Of a stretch of 13,881 nucleotides of DNA, positions 7,173-13,652 are shown one piece after another. How positions within the stretch are numbered: the first letter of the stretch is position 1; each line of letters starts with the position of its first letter. Both the position numbers and the translations under genes were made by a program. Location: the NCBI GenBank assembly GCA_031382215.1, contig JANMYQ010000298.1, positions 1 to 13,881 on the forward strand, in the 5' to 3' direction. The notes under the pieces are model-generated. The model did no database searches. It was not told where the DNA came from and was given only the letters and a program-made list of their open reading frames with translations. The DNA comes from LGRD01 sp031382215 (lineage in GTDB: Bacteria > Pseudomonadota > Gammaproteobacteria > Burkholderiales > Burkholderiaceae_C).

Positions 7173-7185
7173 GGAGCCAGGCTCC
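7173..7185 (+). repeat. Perfect 13-bp palindrome in front of the sigma factor gene
   Basis: GGAGCC-A-GGCTCC is a perfect inverted repeat around a single central base. It lies between two possible starts of the sigma factor (7160 and 7214), so if it is an operator the later start is favoured. A one-base centre suits a DNA-binding dimer better than an RNA hairpin. Confidence 0.4.
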
Positions 7186-7213
7186 GCTCCGCCCGGTTGC
7201 CCGCCGCCCGTCG

Positions 7214-7768
7214 ATGCCCCAACCCGCCCCCGCGTTCGACCATGAAGCTGCGCTGGCCGCGTGCGCGCGCGGCGACCGCAGCGCGCTCAAAAGCCTGTAC
7301 GACGCGGAGGCGCGCCAGATGCTCGGCGTGGCGTTGCGCATCGTGCGCCAGCGCCAGCTCGCCGAGGACGTGGTGCAGGACGCCTTCATCAAGGTCTGGG
7401 AGCGCGCCGCCAGCTTCGATCCGCAGCGCGGCTCAGCGCGCGGCTGGCTCTACAGCGTGGTGCGCAACCGCGCACTGAACGAGGTGCGCGACAACGGCCC
7501 GCAGATCACGCTCGACGAAGCCGCGCTGGAGGCGATCGACCTGCACAATTCGCAGCAGGCCGGCAACACCATGAACACCACTGCCGATCTGGGCCCGCTG
7601 CACCATTGCCTGGAGCAGCTCGACGAGCCCAAGCGCTCCAGCATCGTGCTGGCCTACGTGGACGGCTGCACGCACGCCGAGATCGCACAGCGCCTGGCCA
7701 CGCCGCTGGGCACGGTGAAGGCCTGGATCCGGCGCGGGCTGCAGTCGCTGCGGGAGTGCATGGCATGA
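7214..7768 (+). CDS. ECF-type RNA polymerase sigma factor (SigK/RpoE-like)
   Basis: Directs RNA polymerase to a stress or envelope regulon. The product has 184 residues. Region 2 spans about 25-93, including AEDVVQDAFIKVWERAASFDPQRGSARGWLY and SVVRNRALNEVRD. Region 4 spans about 125-181, with LDEPKRSSIVLAYVDGCTHAEIAQRL and GTVKAWIRRGLQSLRECM as the helix-turn-helix that reads the -35. There is no sigma region 1.1 or 3, hence ECF. Neither ATG 7214 nor the in-frame ATG 7160 (18 residues longer) has a clear ribosome binding site. 7214 is preferred because the extra residues look like untranslated leader and hold a palindrome. The stop overlaps the anti-sigma start as ATGA, a sign of translational coupling. 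Confidence 0.93.
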   Translation: MPQPAPAFDHEAALAACARGDRSALKSLYDAEARQMLGVALRIVRQRQLAEDVVQDAFIKVWERAASFDPQRGSARGWLYSVVRNRALNEVRDNGPQITLDEAALEAIDLHNSQQAGNTMNTTADLGPLHHCLEQLDEPKRSSIVLAYVDGCTHAEIAQRLATPLGTVKAWIRRGLQSLRECMA

Positions 7769-8547
7769 GTGCCCCAAACGATGCTGGTGACGATGACGCC
7801 GCTGGCGACGCCAGCAACGGCGGCACCGGGGACCTGCAAGACCTGGCCGGCGAATATGTGCTGGGCACACTGCCCGGCTCCGAACGACGCGACGTGGAAC
7901 GGCGCCTGCCGAACGACGCCGCACTGCGCAACGCGGTCGCCGATTGGGAAACCCGCCTGCTGCCATTGACCGCGCTGGCGCCGCCGCTGGAGCCGCCGGC
8001 CGCGCTGTGGAGTCGTATCGAGCAGGGCATCGAGCGCAAGCCCAATGCCGCCGCCCGCAAGCCGACGTCAGCTGCAATGCGACCCGGCTGGTGGAACAAC
8101 CTCACCCTGTGGCGCGGCCTCGCCGCCGGTGGACTGGCTGCCGCGCTGCTGCTGGCCGTGCGGCCCGACCTTGCGCCGATGGGAGGCGCCACGCCGCAAT
8201 ATGTGGTGGTGCTTGTCGCCCCGGGCGGGCAGGCGCCGGGCTGGGTGGTACAGGTGAATTCGCCGCGCGACCTGAGCCTGACGCCGCTGTCCCGTGACAC
8301 AACAGCGAGCGCACCACCCGCCGACAAGGCCTTCCAGTTCTGGACCAAGGCCGACGACTGGGCCGGCCCGGTGTCCCTGGGCCTGGTGCGCCCGGGCGAG
8401 CCGCTGCGCGTGCGTCTCGACAAGCTGCCCGCGCTGCAGCCGAACCAGTTGTTCGAGATCACCTTGGAGCCGCCGTCGGGCTCGCCCACCGGGCGGCCGA
8501 CCGGGCCGATTCAATTCATCGGCCGGGCGGTCAAGCTGAGCAGCTGA
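7765..8547 (+). CDS. Membrane anti-sigma factor, RskA family
   Basis: Predicted to hold the upstream sigma factor inactive at the inner membrane until an envelope signal arrives. The 260-residue protein has an Asp/Gly-rich start and then an anti-sigma N-domain (about 24-90; LAGEYVLGTLPGSERRDVER). One membrane helix lies at about 114-132. The periplasmic RskA C-domain ends in the family hallmark LEPPSGSPTGRPTGPIQF (about 235-252). There is no HxxxCxxC zinc motif; indeed the protein has no cysteine or histidine, so redox or zinc sensing is unlikely. It overlaps the sigma gene by 4 bp (ATGA). Release probably involves proteolysis, as for other membrane anti-sigmas; that is family knowledge, not visible here. 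Confidence 0.9.
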   Translation: MSAPNDAGDDDAAGDASNGGTGDLQDLAGEYVLGTLPGSERRDVERRLPNDAALRNAVADWETRLLPLTALAPPLEPPAALWSRIEQGIERKPNAAARKPTSAAMRPGWWNNLTLWRGLAAGGLAAALLLAVRPDLAPMGGATPQYVVVLVAPGGQAPGWVVQVNSPRDLSLTPLSRDTTASAPPADKAFQFWTKADDWAGPVSLGLVRPGEPLRVRLDKLPALQPNQLFEITLEPPSGSPTGRPTGPIQFIGRAVKLSS

Positions 8548-8571
8548 GCCTGGCCGGCAGGGCCTGCCTCA
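8545..8571. terminator. Possible bidirectional hairpin between convergent genes
   Basis: TGAG (8545-8548) and CTCA (8568-8571) close a structure whose inner GGCC/GGCC arms can also pair. The ends coincide with the stop codons of the anti-sigma and acetyltransferase genes. The stem is interrupted and no T-run is present on the plus side. Confidence 0.25.
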
Positions 8572-9027
8572 TCGCTTTTCCGGCAAGCGGTGGAACATGA
8601 AGAACTCGCTGTCCTGCACCCACCCGCGAGCGCGATACAAACTCTGCGCGGGCGCGTTGGACTGCGCCACGTTGAGGCTGATGCGGCAGGCCCCAAAGGA
8701 CCACGCGTATTCCTCGACCGCGGCCAGCAGTGCCGCGGCGACGCCCGCCTGCCGACCGGCGGCCGTGACGAACAGATCGTTGAGGATGAACACCCGAGCC
8801 AGCGCGGTGGACGAGTAGCTCGGATAGAGCTGCGCCATGCCAACGGCCTGCTGTTCCATGGCGGCCAGGAAGAGGGTCGACTCGCCGTGATTGAAGCGGT
8901 CGTGCAGGAACGCGCGACAGGCTGGAACGTCGGGCGTATTGCCTTGGAACTGGCGGTACGCGTCGAAGACCAGGGCCAGTTCGTCCAGGTCCGCGAGCAC
9001 GGCTTGGCGCACGACGATGGGCTTCAT
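8569..9027 (-). CDS. GNAT family N-acetyltransferase
   Basis: Transfers an acetyl group from acetyl-CoA to an amine; the substrate is unknown. The 152 residues form a single GNAT domain. The acetyl-CoA loop is GRQAGVA (R92xxGxA97) after the beta-4 strand VFILNDLFV. Motif B contains NVAQSNAPAQSLYRARGW, with Tyr131 in the usual general-acid position. No signal peptide or membrane segment is seen. It is the last gene of the minus-strand cluster, 36 bp after xerC, so it may be co-transcribed or simply adjacent. No good ribosome binding site precedes the ATG. Confidence 0.9.
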   Translation of the reverse strand: MKPIVVRQAVLADLDELALVFDAYRQFQGNTPDVPACRAFLHDRFNHGESTLFLAAMEQQAVGMAQLYPSYSSTALARVFILNDLFVTAAGRQAGVAAALLAAVEEYAWSFGACRISLNVAQSNAPAQSLYRARGWVQDSEFFMFHRLPEKR

Positions 9028-9063
9028 GGCAGGCGAAAGCTGGGCAGGTTCATCACGTGTGGC

Positions 9064-10056
9064 CTACTTCCGCTTCGCCCGCGGGTGGGCCGCGTCGTAC
9101 ACCTTGCTCAGGTGCCCGAAGTCGAGCTTGGTGTAGACCTGCGTGGTGCTGATGTTGGCGTGGCCGAGAAGCTCTTGCACCGCGCGCAGATCGCCGCTGC
9201 TTTGCAGCAGGTGCGATGCGTACGAGTGGCGCAGCATGTGCGGGTGCACGTGCGTGGGCAGGCCGGCCAGCAAGGCGCTGCGCTTCAGCCGTAGGCGCAC
9301 CTGGCCGGGGGTGAGGCGGGTGCCGAGGCGGCTGACGAACAAGGCCGGCTCGTCTAATTTGGCAAACTGCGCGCGGATCAACAGCCACTCGCGCAGCGCC
9401 ACCAAGGCCGCCGAACCGACCGGCACGCTGCGCCGCTTGGAGCCTTTGCCGAGCACGTGCGCCGACGCGTCGGCCGCATCGATCCAGCCGGCGGCGTGCC
9501 CCGAGGCCTGCACGTCCAGCCCCACCAGTTCGCCGACGCGCAGGCCGCAGCCGTACAGCAGTTCGACGATGCAGTGGTCGCGCGCGTCCAGCACCGCTGC
9601 GCCGGGCCCGCTGCCGACCGGCGCGCGCGACTCGGCCAGCGCCACCGCCTGGTCCACCGGCAAGGCCTTGGGCAGCGGCTTGGCGGCACGCGGCGCACGC
9701 ACGCCATCGACAGGATTCAGCGCCACCAGGCCGTCGCGCCCGAGCCAGCGGTACAGCCCGCGCCAGCCCGACAACTCCAGCGCGATGCTGCGCGGCGCCA
9801 GGCCCTTGGCATGCAGTTGCGCGGCCCAGCGGCGCACGTGCGGCGGCTTCACTTCGCGCAGAGCCACGGGGTGCGCGGCGGCGAAGGTGCTCAGGCGCCG
9901 CAGCGCGTCGGCGTACATCGCCAGCGTGCGCGCGGCGAGGCGGCGCTCCACTTTCAAGTGCGACAGGTAGCGGCCGATGTCGTCGTCGAGGGCCTGGTCG
10001 CGAGGCGGGTCGCGGCCCTGGTCGCTGCCCTGGTCATCCTGGGGCACGTCGGCCAC
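9064..10056 (-). CDS. xerC: Site-specific tyrosine recombinase XerC
   Basis: With XerD it resolves chromosome dimers at dif during division. The 330-residue protein has the full catalytic set: Arg173 (GCGLRVGEL), Lys204 (LGKGSKRR), His273 and Arg276 (HMLRHSYASHLL), His299 (LGHANIST) and nucleophile Tyr308 (TQVYTKLD). The N-terminal SAM-like core-binding domain is at about 25-110. The first 23 residues are Asp/Gln-rich, with DQGSDQGRD reflecting a short direct repeat in the DNA. Translation starts at GTG 10056, 9 bp after the DUF484 stop. The order dapF-DUF484-xerC matches the well-known E. coli arrangement, which argues for housekeeping XerC rather than a phage integrase. Confidence 0.96.
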   Translation of the reverse strand: MADVPQDDQGSDQGRDPPRDQALDDDIGRYLSHLKVERRLAARTLAMYADALRRLSTFAAAHPVALREVKPPHVRRWAAQLHAKGLAPRSIALELSGWRGLYRWLGRDGLVALNPVDGVRAPRAAKPLPKALPVDQAVALAESRAPVGSGPGAAVLDARDHCIVELLYGCGLRVGELVGLDVQASGHAAGWIDAADASAHVLGKGSKRRSVPVGSAALVALREWLLIRAQFAKLDEPALFVSRLGTRLTPGQVRLRLKRSALLAGLPTHVHPHMLRHSYASHLLQSSGDLRAVQELLGHANISTTQVYTKLDFGHLSKVYDAAHPRAKRK

Positions 10057-10065
10057 CTCAGTCGC

Positions 10066-10755
10066 TCAACGGACCGGCATCAGGCGCGCCAGCGCGGCGC
10101 TGGCGACTTCGCCGATGCGGGTCAGGAACTCGGTGCCCATGTCGGCGGTGTAGCGCGTGGCGTCGGGCGACGCGAGCATCAGCATGCCGAAGGCCTCGGG
10201 GGCAGCGCCGTTGCGCAGCGGGATCAGCGCCATCGACATCACGCGCGCCGGCTCATCGACCCACTGAACCGCCTCGAAGCCGGAGTTCACGCCGCAGTAC
10301 GGCGCCGTCAGGCTGGAGGCAAAACTCTTCACGTCGGTGCCCACGCCGCTGGTGAACGCCAGCCCGTCGAACGCCGGGTCGGCACCCCACAGCCGCACCG
10401 CCGCCTGCGGCACCATGTACTGGTGGATCAGTTCGCGCACCAGCACGTCGGGCACATCGGCGGCGCTGGGGGTGAGCATCAAGGTGCGCGTCCAGCGGTG
10501 CAGCTTGTCGGCGATGGCCATGTTCTCCTGGCCGTGGCGGATCATCTCGATGATCGCCATCTCCATGCCTTTGAGCTTGTCGCGCAGCATGTCCATCTGC
10601 CGTTCCTGCAGCGACACCGCGCGCCCGCCGTGCGGGTTGCCGAGCTGCACGGCGCCGAGCAGTTCGGCATGGCGCTCGAAGAAGCCGGGCGTGTTGGCCA
10701 GGTAGTTGGCGATGTCGTCTTCGGTGATGCCCTGAACGCCGTTGGTCTTGTTCAC
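10066..10755 (-). CDS. DUF484 family protein (YigA-like)
   Basis: Function unknown; a GAF-like cytosolic protein almost always found between dapF and xerC. From GTG 10755 it has 229 residues. ITEDDIANYLANTPGFFERH near the N-terminus and the following LQERQMDMLRDKL coiled segment are the family signature; the GAF-like part runs from about 80 to the end. The start is a puzzle. The frame is open to a TTG at 10788, inside dapF, without a ribosome binding site before it. The best ribosome binding site (GAAGGAG, 10780-10786) instead serves an out-of-frame ATG at 10769, whose five-codon ORF stops on the GTG. I choose GTG 10755 as a re-initiation start; TTG 10788 would add 11 residues. Confidence 0.85.
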   Translation of the reverse strand: MNKTNGVQGITEDDIANYLANTPGFFERHAELLGAVQLGNPHGGRAVSLQERQMDMLRDKLKGMEMAIIEMIRHGQENMAIADKLHRWTRTLMLTPSAADVPDVLVRELIHQYMVPQAAVRLWGADPAFDGLAFTSGVGTDVKSFASSLTAPYCGVNSGFEAVQWVDEPARVMSMALIPLRNGAAPEAFGMLMLASPDATRYTADMGTEFLTRIGEVASAALARLMPVR

Positions 10756-10769
10756 GGTGTGGTGCTCAT
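10752..10769 (-). other. Five-codon mini-ORF (MSTTP) linking dapF and DUF484
   Basis: ATG AGC ACC ACA CCG TGA. The ATG overlaps the dapF stop as ATGA, and its own TGA overlaps the GTG of DUF484 as GTGA. GAAGGAG lies 10 nt upstream of the ATG. It may pass ribosomes from dapF to DUF484. Alternatively it is the original DUF484 start, thrown out of frame by a small indel. The sequence is clear; the role is inference. Confidence 0.45.
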
Positions 10770-11632
10770 AGTTCGATCTCTCCTTCAAAAACGGTCGTCG
10801 CCGGGCCGGTCATCAGCACGTGGCTGTCTTTGTCAGCGCCGCCGCCTGGCCATTCGATGCTGAGGCGCCCGCCGCGCGTATCGACGTCGACACGCGCATC
10901 GAGCAGGCCCATTCGGATGCCCGCCACCACCGCGGCGCAGGCGCCGGTACCGCAAGCCAGCGTCTCGCCGGCATCACGCTCGTGCACCCGCAGCTTGATG
11001 TGGCTGCGGCTCACGATCTGCATGAAACCGGCGTTGACCTTGCGCGGAAAACTCGTGTGGTGTTCGGTCAGCGGGCCGTGACGGCCGACCGGCGCAGCGT
11101 CTACATCGTCGACCACCTGCACCGCGTGCGGGTTGCCCATTGAAAGCACCGCGACCTGCACCCTGTCGCCGTCCAGGTTCAGCGGCCACAGATCGGCCTG
11201 GCCCATGCGCCGGGGCCGCGCACCCGCCGCCTGGAACGGAATGCGCGGCAGTTCGAAGACCGGCGCGTTCATGTCCACCGTGACGCCGCCGTCTGGCTGC
11301 AGGCGCAGCTCGAGCAGGTTGTTCATCGTCTGCACACGCAGCGTGCGCTTGTCCGTCAGCCCCTTGTCACGCACGAAGTGCACGAAGCAGCGCGCGCCGT
11401 TGCCGCAGTGCTCGACCTCTTCGCCGCTGGCACCGTTGAAGATGCGGTAGGCGAAGTCCACTTCAGGGTCGGTGCCTTTTTCGACCACCAGGATCTGGTC
11501 GGCACCGACGCCGAAGCGCCGGTCGCCCAGGCGCCGCATCGCGTCAACGTCGAGCGCCAGCGGCGCCTTTGTCGCATCGAGCACCACGAAGTCGTTGCCG
11601 GCGCCCTGCATCTTGGTGAAGCGCAATTTCAT
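10766..11632 (-). CDS. dapF: Diaminopimelate epimerase
   Basis: Interconverts LL- and meso-diaminopimelate, giving meso-DAP for peptidoglycan and the precursor of lysine; a PLP-independent cytosolic racemase. It has 288 residues, a usual size. The N-terminus KMQGAGNDFVVLD and both catalytic thiols are present: Cys76 in EHCGNGARC and Cys227 in LACGTGACAAVV. GNPHAV and VNAGFMQIV are further family motifs. ATG 11632 lies 3 bp after the acyltransferase stop with no strong ribosome binding site of its own, so coupling is likely. Its 3' end carries the GAAGGAG used by the following mini-ORF. Confidence 0.97.
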   Translation of the reverse strand: MKLRFTKMQGAGNDFVVLDATKAPLALDVDAMRRLGDRRFGVGADQILVVEKGTDPEVDFAYRIFNGASGEEVEHCGNGARCFVHFVRDKGLTDKRTLRVQTMNNLLELRLQPDGGVTVDMNAPVFELPRIPFQAAGARPRRMGQADLWPLNLDGDRVQVAVLSMGNPHAVQVVDDVDAAPVGRHGPLTEHHTSFPRKVNAGFMQIVSRSHIKLRVHERDAGETLACGTGACAAVVAGIRMGLLDARVDVDTRGGRLSIEWPGGGADKDSHVLMTGPATTVFEGEIEL

Positions 11633-11635
11633 CGT

Positions 11636-12538
11636 TCAATTATCGCTTCGCGTCTCATTGCCGACGTAGATGGCGGGCTCGCCCGCCGGGCGCGTCTTGA
11701 AGCGTTTGTGGACCCACAGGTACTGGGCCGGGTCGGCGCGGATTTGATCCTCGATCCAGCGGTTCATGCGCGTGGTGTCGGCCAGCGCATCGTCGGTGGG
11801 AAAGTCGGTCCACGGCGGCAGGAAGTGCACTACGTAACCCTGCCCGCCCGGCAGCATCTTGGCCAGCACCGGCTGAACGACCATGTTCATCGCCCGCGCC
11901 ATGCGCGACGGCGCCAGCAAGGTGGCGGCCGGCACGCCGAAGAAGGGCACGAAAGCGGCATCGCGTTCGCCGAAGTCCATGTCGGGCAGGTTGAAGAAGG
12001 CCGTGCCCTTGCGGATGGCGCGCAGCAGCGGCTTGGCCGAGTCGCTGCGCGGAAACACCTCGGCCAGGCCAAAGCGCACGCGGCCGGCGCGAATGGCTGC
12101 GTCCATCACCGCGTCGGTCTGTTGCTGGTAGATGGACGCGACGAAACGCTTCTGGAACAGCTGGGTGGCGGTGCCGGCCACGTCGAGCGCCATGAAGTGC
12201 GGTACCAGCCACATCACCGGGCGCTCGCTGCGTTCGGCCAGGTCGACCTCGCCCTCGACACGGATCAGGCGCTTCAGCCGCGCGGGCGAGGCGTACCACA
12301 ACAGGCCGCGTTCGACGATGCTGCGCCCGAGCCACCGGAAGTGCTCGCGCGCCAGTGCGAGCCGGCCGTCGGCCGAACGTTCGGGGAAACACAACTCGAG
12401 GTTGCGCAGCACCACGCGCCGGCGCGAGCCGGCCAGCACGAACAGCGCCCGCCCGATGGAGCTGCCCACTGGAGCGAGCAGCGCCAGCGGCAACCAGTGC
12501 AGCAGCCACAGGGTGGCCAGCAGGAATCGAGCGCCCAA
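11636..12538 (-). CDS. LpxL/HtrB-like lysophospholipid (lipid A) acyltransferase, copy 1
   Basis: Probably adds a secondary acyl chain to lipid A, or acts on a related lipid, at the inner membrane. The 300-residue protein has an N-terminal hydrophobic anchor (about 5-24), the LpxL-type NLELCFPERS (about 46-55) and the catalytic HX4D, His114-FMAL-Asp119. YLWVHKRFKTRP near the C-terminus is also typical. The start codon is TTG 12538, supported by AAGGG at 12546-12550, 7 nt upstream. It follows a second acyltransferase by 36 bp and precedes dapF by 3 bp. Which acyl position it modifies cannot be read from sequence. Confidence 0.93.
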   Translation of the reverse strand: MGARFLLATLWLLHWLPLALLAPVGSSIGRALFVLAGSRRRVVLRNLELCFPERSADGRLALAREHFRWLGRSIVERGLLWYASPARLKRLIRVEGEVDLAERSERPVMWLVPHFMALDVAGTATQLFQKRFVASIYQQQTDAVMDAAIRAGRVRFGLAEVFPRSDSAKPLLRAIRKGTAFFNLPDMDFGERDAAFVPFFGVPAATLLAPSRMARAMNMVVQPVLAKMLPGGQGYVVHFLPPWTDFPTDDALADTTRMNRWIEDQIRADPAQYLWVHKRFKTRPAGEPAIYVGNETRSDN

Positions 12539-12574
12539 TGTTCGGCCCTTGTGGACTGAGCGGTTGAGGGGGAA

Positions 12575-13450
12575 TCAGGCGCCAGGCGCCTCGCCGGGCG
12601 CCAGCGCCCGCGGCTGCTTGTAGCGGTTGTAGCCCCACAGGTACTGCTGCGGGCACTGCAGGATCAGCCGCTCCATCGCGCGGTTGATGACCGCGGCGGA
12701 TTCTGCCTGAGCACTGGCGTCGGCCGGCAGCGTGCCCTCGAAGGTGCTGAAGCGCACCGCGTAGCCCGCGCCGCGCGGCAGCCGCTCGCCCCACACCAGC
12801 AGCGGCACGGCGTGGGTCTGCTGCACCAGGCGGGCGGCCAGGGTCATCGTGTAGGCCGGCTGGCCGAAGAACGGCGCCCACACGCCCATGCCCTCGGGCG
12901 GCACCTGGTCGGGAAGCAGGCCGACCGATTCACCGCGCCGCAGCGCGCGGATCAACTGGCGCACCCCCGCCAAGGTGGCCGGCGCGGTGGCCACGCCGGG
13001 ACGGGCGCGCGAGCCGTCCATCAACTCGCGCAGCCACTTCTGGCGCGCCGGCCGGTACAGCACGGTGATCGGGCCGTGGCGCGCCGCAAAGCGCTCGGCG
13101 ATGGCCTGGGCGGTGACTTCGAAACAGCCCAGATGCGGTGTGAGGAAGACGATGCCGCGGCCCTGCGCGTGGGCCGCTTCGACCAGCTCCGCGCCGTCCA
13201 TCTGCAGCGCCGGGCGGATCGGCTGATCGGCCGGGCGCAGCCACAGGAAGGGCAATTCCAGCGCTAGGCGCCCGGCCTCGGCAATCGCCGGGCGGGACGC
13301 GCTCGGCGGCACGCCCGCCAGCACCGCATTGGCCTGGAACCGGCGCCGGTACGACGGCGACAGGCCATACGTGAGCCAGCCCAAAAAGCCGCCCAAACGG
13401 TGCAGAAGCCACAAAGGGCGGCAAGAGAGCCAACGGACCAGGGAAGCCAT
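12575..13450 (-). CDS. LpxL/HtrB-like lysophospholipid (lipid A) acyltransferase, copy 2
   Basis: Same superfamily as its downstream neighbour but clearly diverged. The 291-residue product has a hydrophobic N-terminus and HX4E (His106-LGCF-Glu111) in place of HX4D, an accepted variant in lipid A late acyltransferases. LLPDQVPPEGMGVWAPFFG, and YLWGYNRYK near the end, are typical of the family. It is the first gene of the minus-strand cluster and diverges from metK. The ATG at 13450 has AGAAAAG in front, a weak ribosome binding site. The AT-rich stretch just beyond it is shared with the metK promoter. The two copies likely act at different acyl positions; this is inference. Confidence 0.93.
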   Translation of the reverse strand: MASLVRWLSCRPLWLLHRLGGFLGWLTYGLSPSYRRRFQANAVLAGVPPSASRPAIAEAGRLALELPFLWLRPADQPIRPALQMDGAELVEAAHAQGRGIVFLTPHLGCFEVTAQAIAERFAARHGPITVLYRPARQKWLRELMDGSRARPGVATAPATLAGVRQLIRALRRGESVGLLPDQVPPEGMGVWAPFFGQPAYTMTLAARLVQQTHAVPLLVWGERLPRGAGYAVRFSTFEGTLPADASAQAESAAVINRAMERLILQCPQQYLWGYNRYKQPRALAPGEAPGA

Positions 13451-13463
13451 TCTTTTCTATAAT
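13434..13463 (+). promoter_or_regulatory. metK promoter
   Basis: A perfect -10, TATAAT, lies at 13458-13463. The best -35 is CGGACC (13434-13439, 3 of 6, 18-bp spacer), inside the divergent acyltransferase gene. Transcription would begin near 13470, exactly at the first base of a predicted stem. The consensus -10 with a poor -35 suggests either a strong -10 contact or help from an activator. Confidence 0.55.
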
Positions 13464-13469
13464 CCGCGG

Positions 13470-13652
13470 ATCGCCGAGTTAATTTGAACTACTTGCGGGG
13501 CGATGCACACACCGGGAACCCTGGTGCGGTGCCGGGCAGCAAAGGCCTCTTTGCCGCTCCACAAATTCTGCTAAAGCGTTCGCCGCTCCTCCAAGAGTTT
13601 CAGGCCGGCAACGCAGTGTGCAAGCTGGTTGATTTTTACATTGGAGTACCGA
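13470..13652 (+). promoter_or_regulatory. Long structured 5' leader of metK, candidate cis-regulatory RNA
   Basis: About 183 nt separate the probable start of transcription from the metK GTG, with no convincing ORF. Stems seen by eye: ATCGCC 13470-13475 with GGCGAT 13499-13504, around a 23-nt loop rich in A/T; GCAC-CACC 13505-13513 with GGTG-GTGC 13523-13532; GCAAAG 13539-13544 with CTTTGC 13549-13554; AGCG 13575-13578 with CGCT 13584-13587. A final stem lies at 13605-13628. CTTGC in the first loop (13492-13496) is complementary to GCAAG (13620-13624) in the last stem, a possible long-range switch. The gene makes S-adenosylmethionine, so a SAM-responsive leader is a natural guess, but I do not recognise a known riboswitch class with confidence. 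Confidence 0.45.
13605..13637 (+). terminator. Terminator-like stem and T-run in the metK leader
   Basis: CCGGC (13605-13609) pairs with GCTGG (13624-13628, one G-U). An inner GCA/TGC pair caps the stem. TTGATTTTT follows at 13629-13637. It ends six bases before the metK ribosome binding site GGAG (13643-13646), the place expected for an attenuator. The stem is only moderately strong. Confidence 0.35.

Noticed and set aside
9064..10056. Tyrosine recombinase as a sign of an integrated element
   Set aside because: Position after dapF and DUF484 and the sequence motifs identify housekeeping XerC; no att-like repeats or phage genes are nearby.
9457..10863. 468-codon plus-strand frame opposite xerC and DUF484
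   Set aside because: Composition is Arg/His/Gln-rich and it spans the junction of two well-supported minus-strand genes.
12539..12574. Terminator between the two acyltransferase genes
   Set aside because: The 36-bp spacer has no stable stem or T-run, so read-through is expected.
13470..13600. Assignment of the metK leader to the SAM-II or SAM-V riboswitch class
   Set aside because: Only the general shape and a few short strings agree. I could not build the required pseudoknot pairing convincingly by eye.
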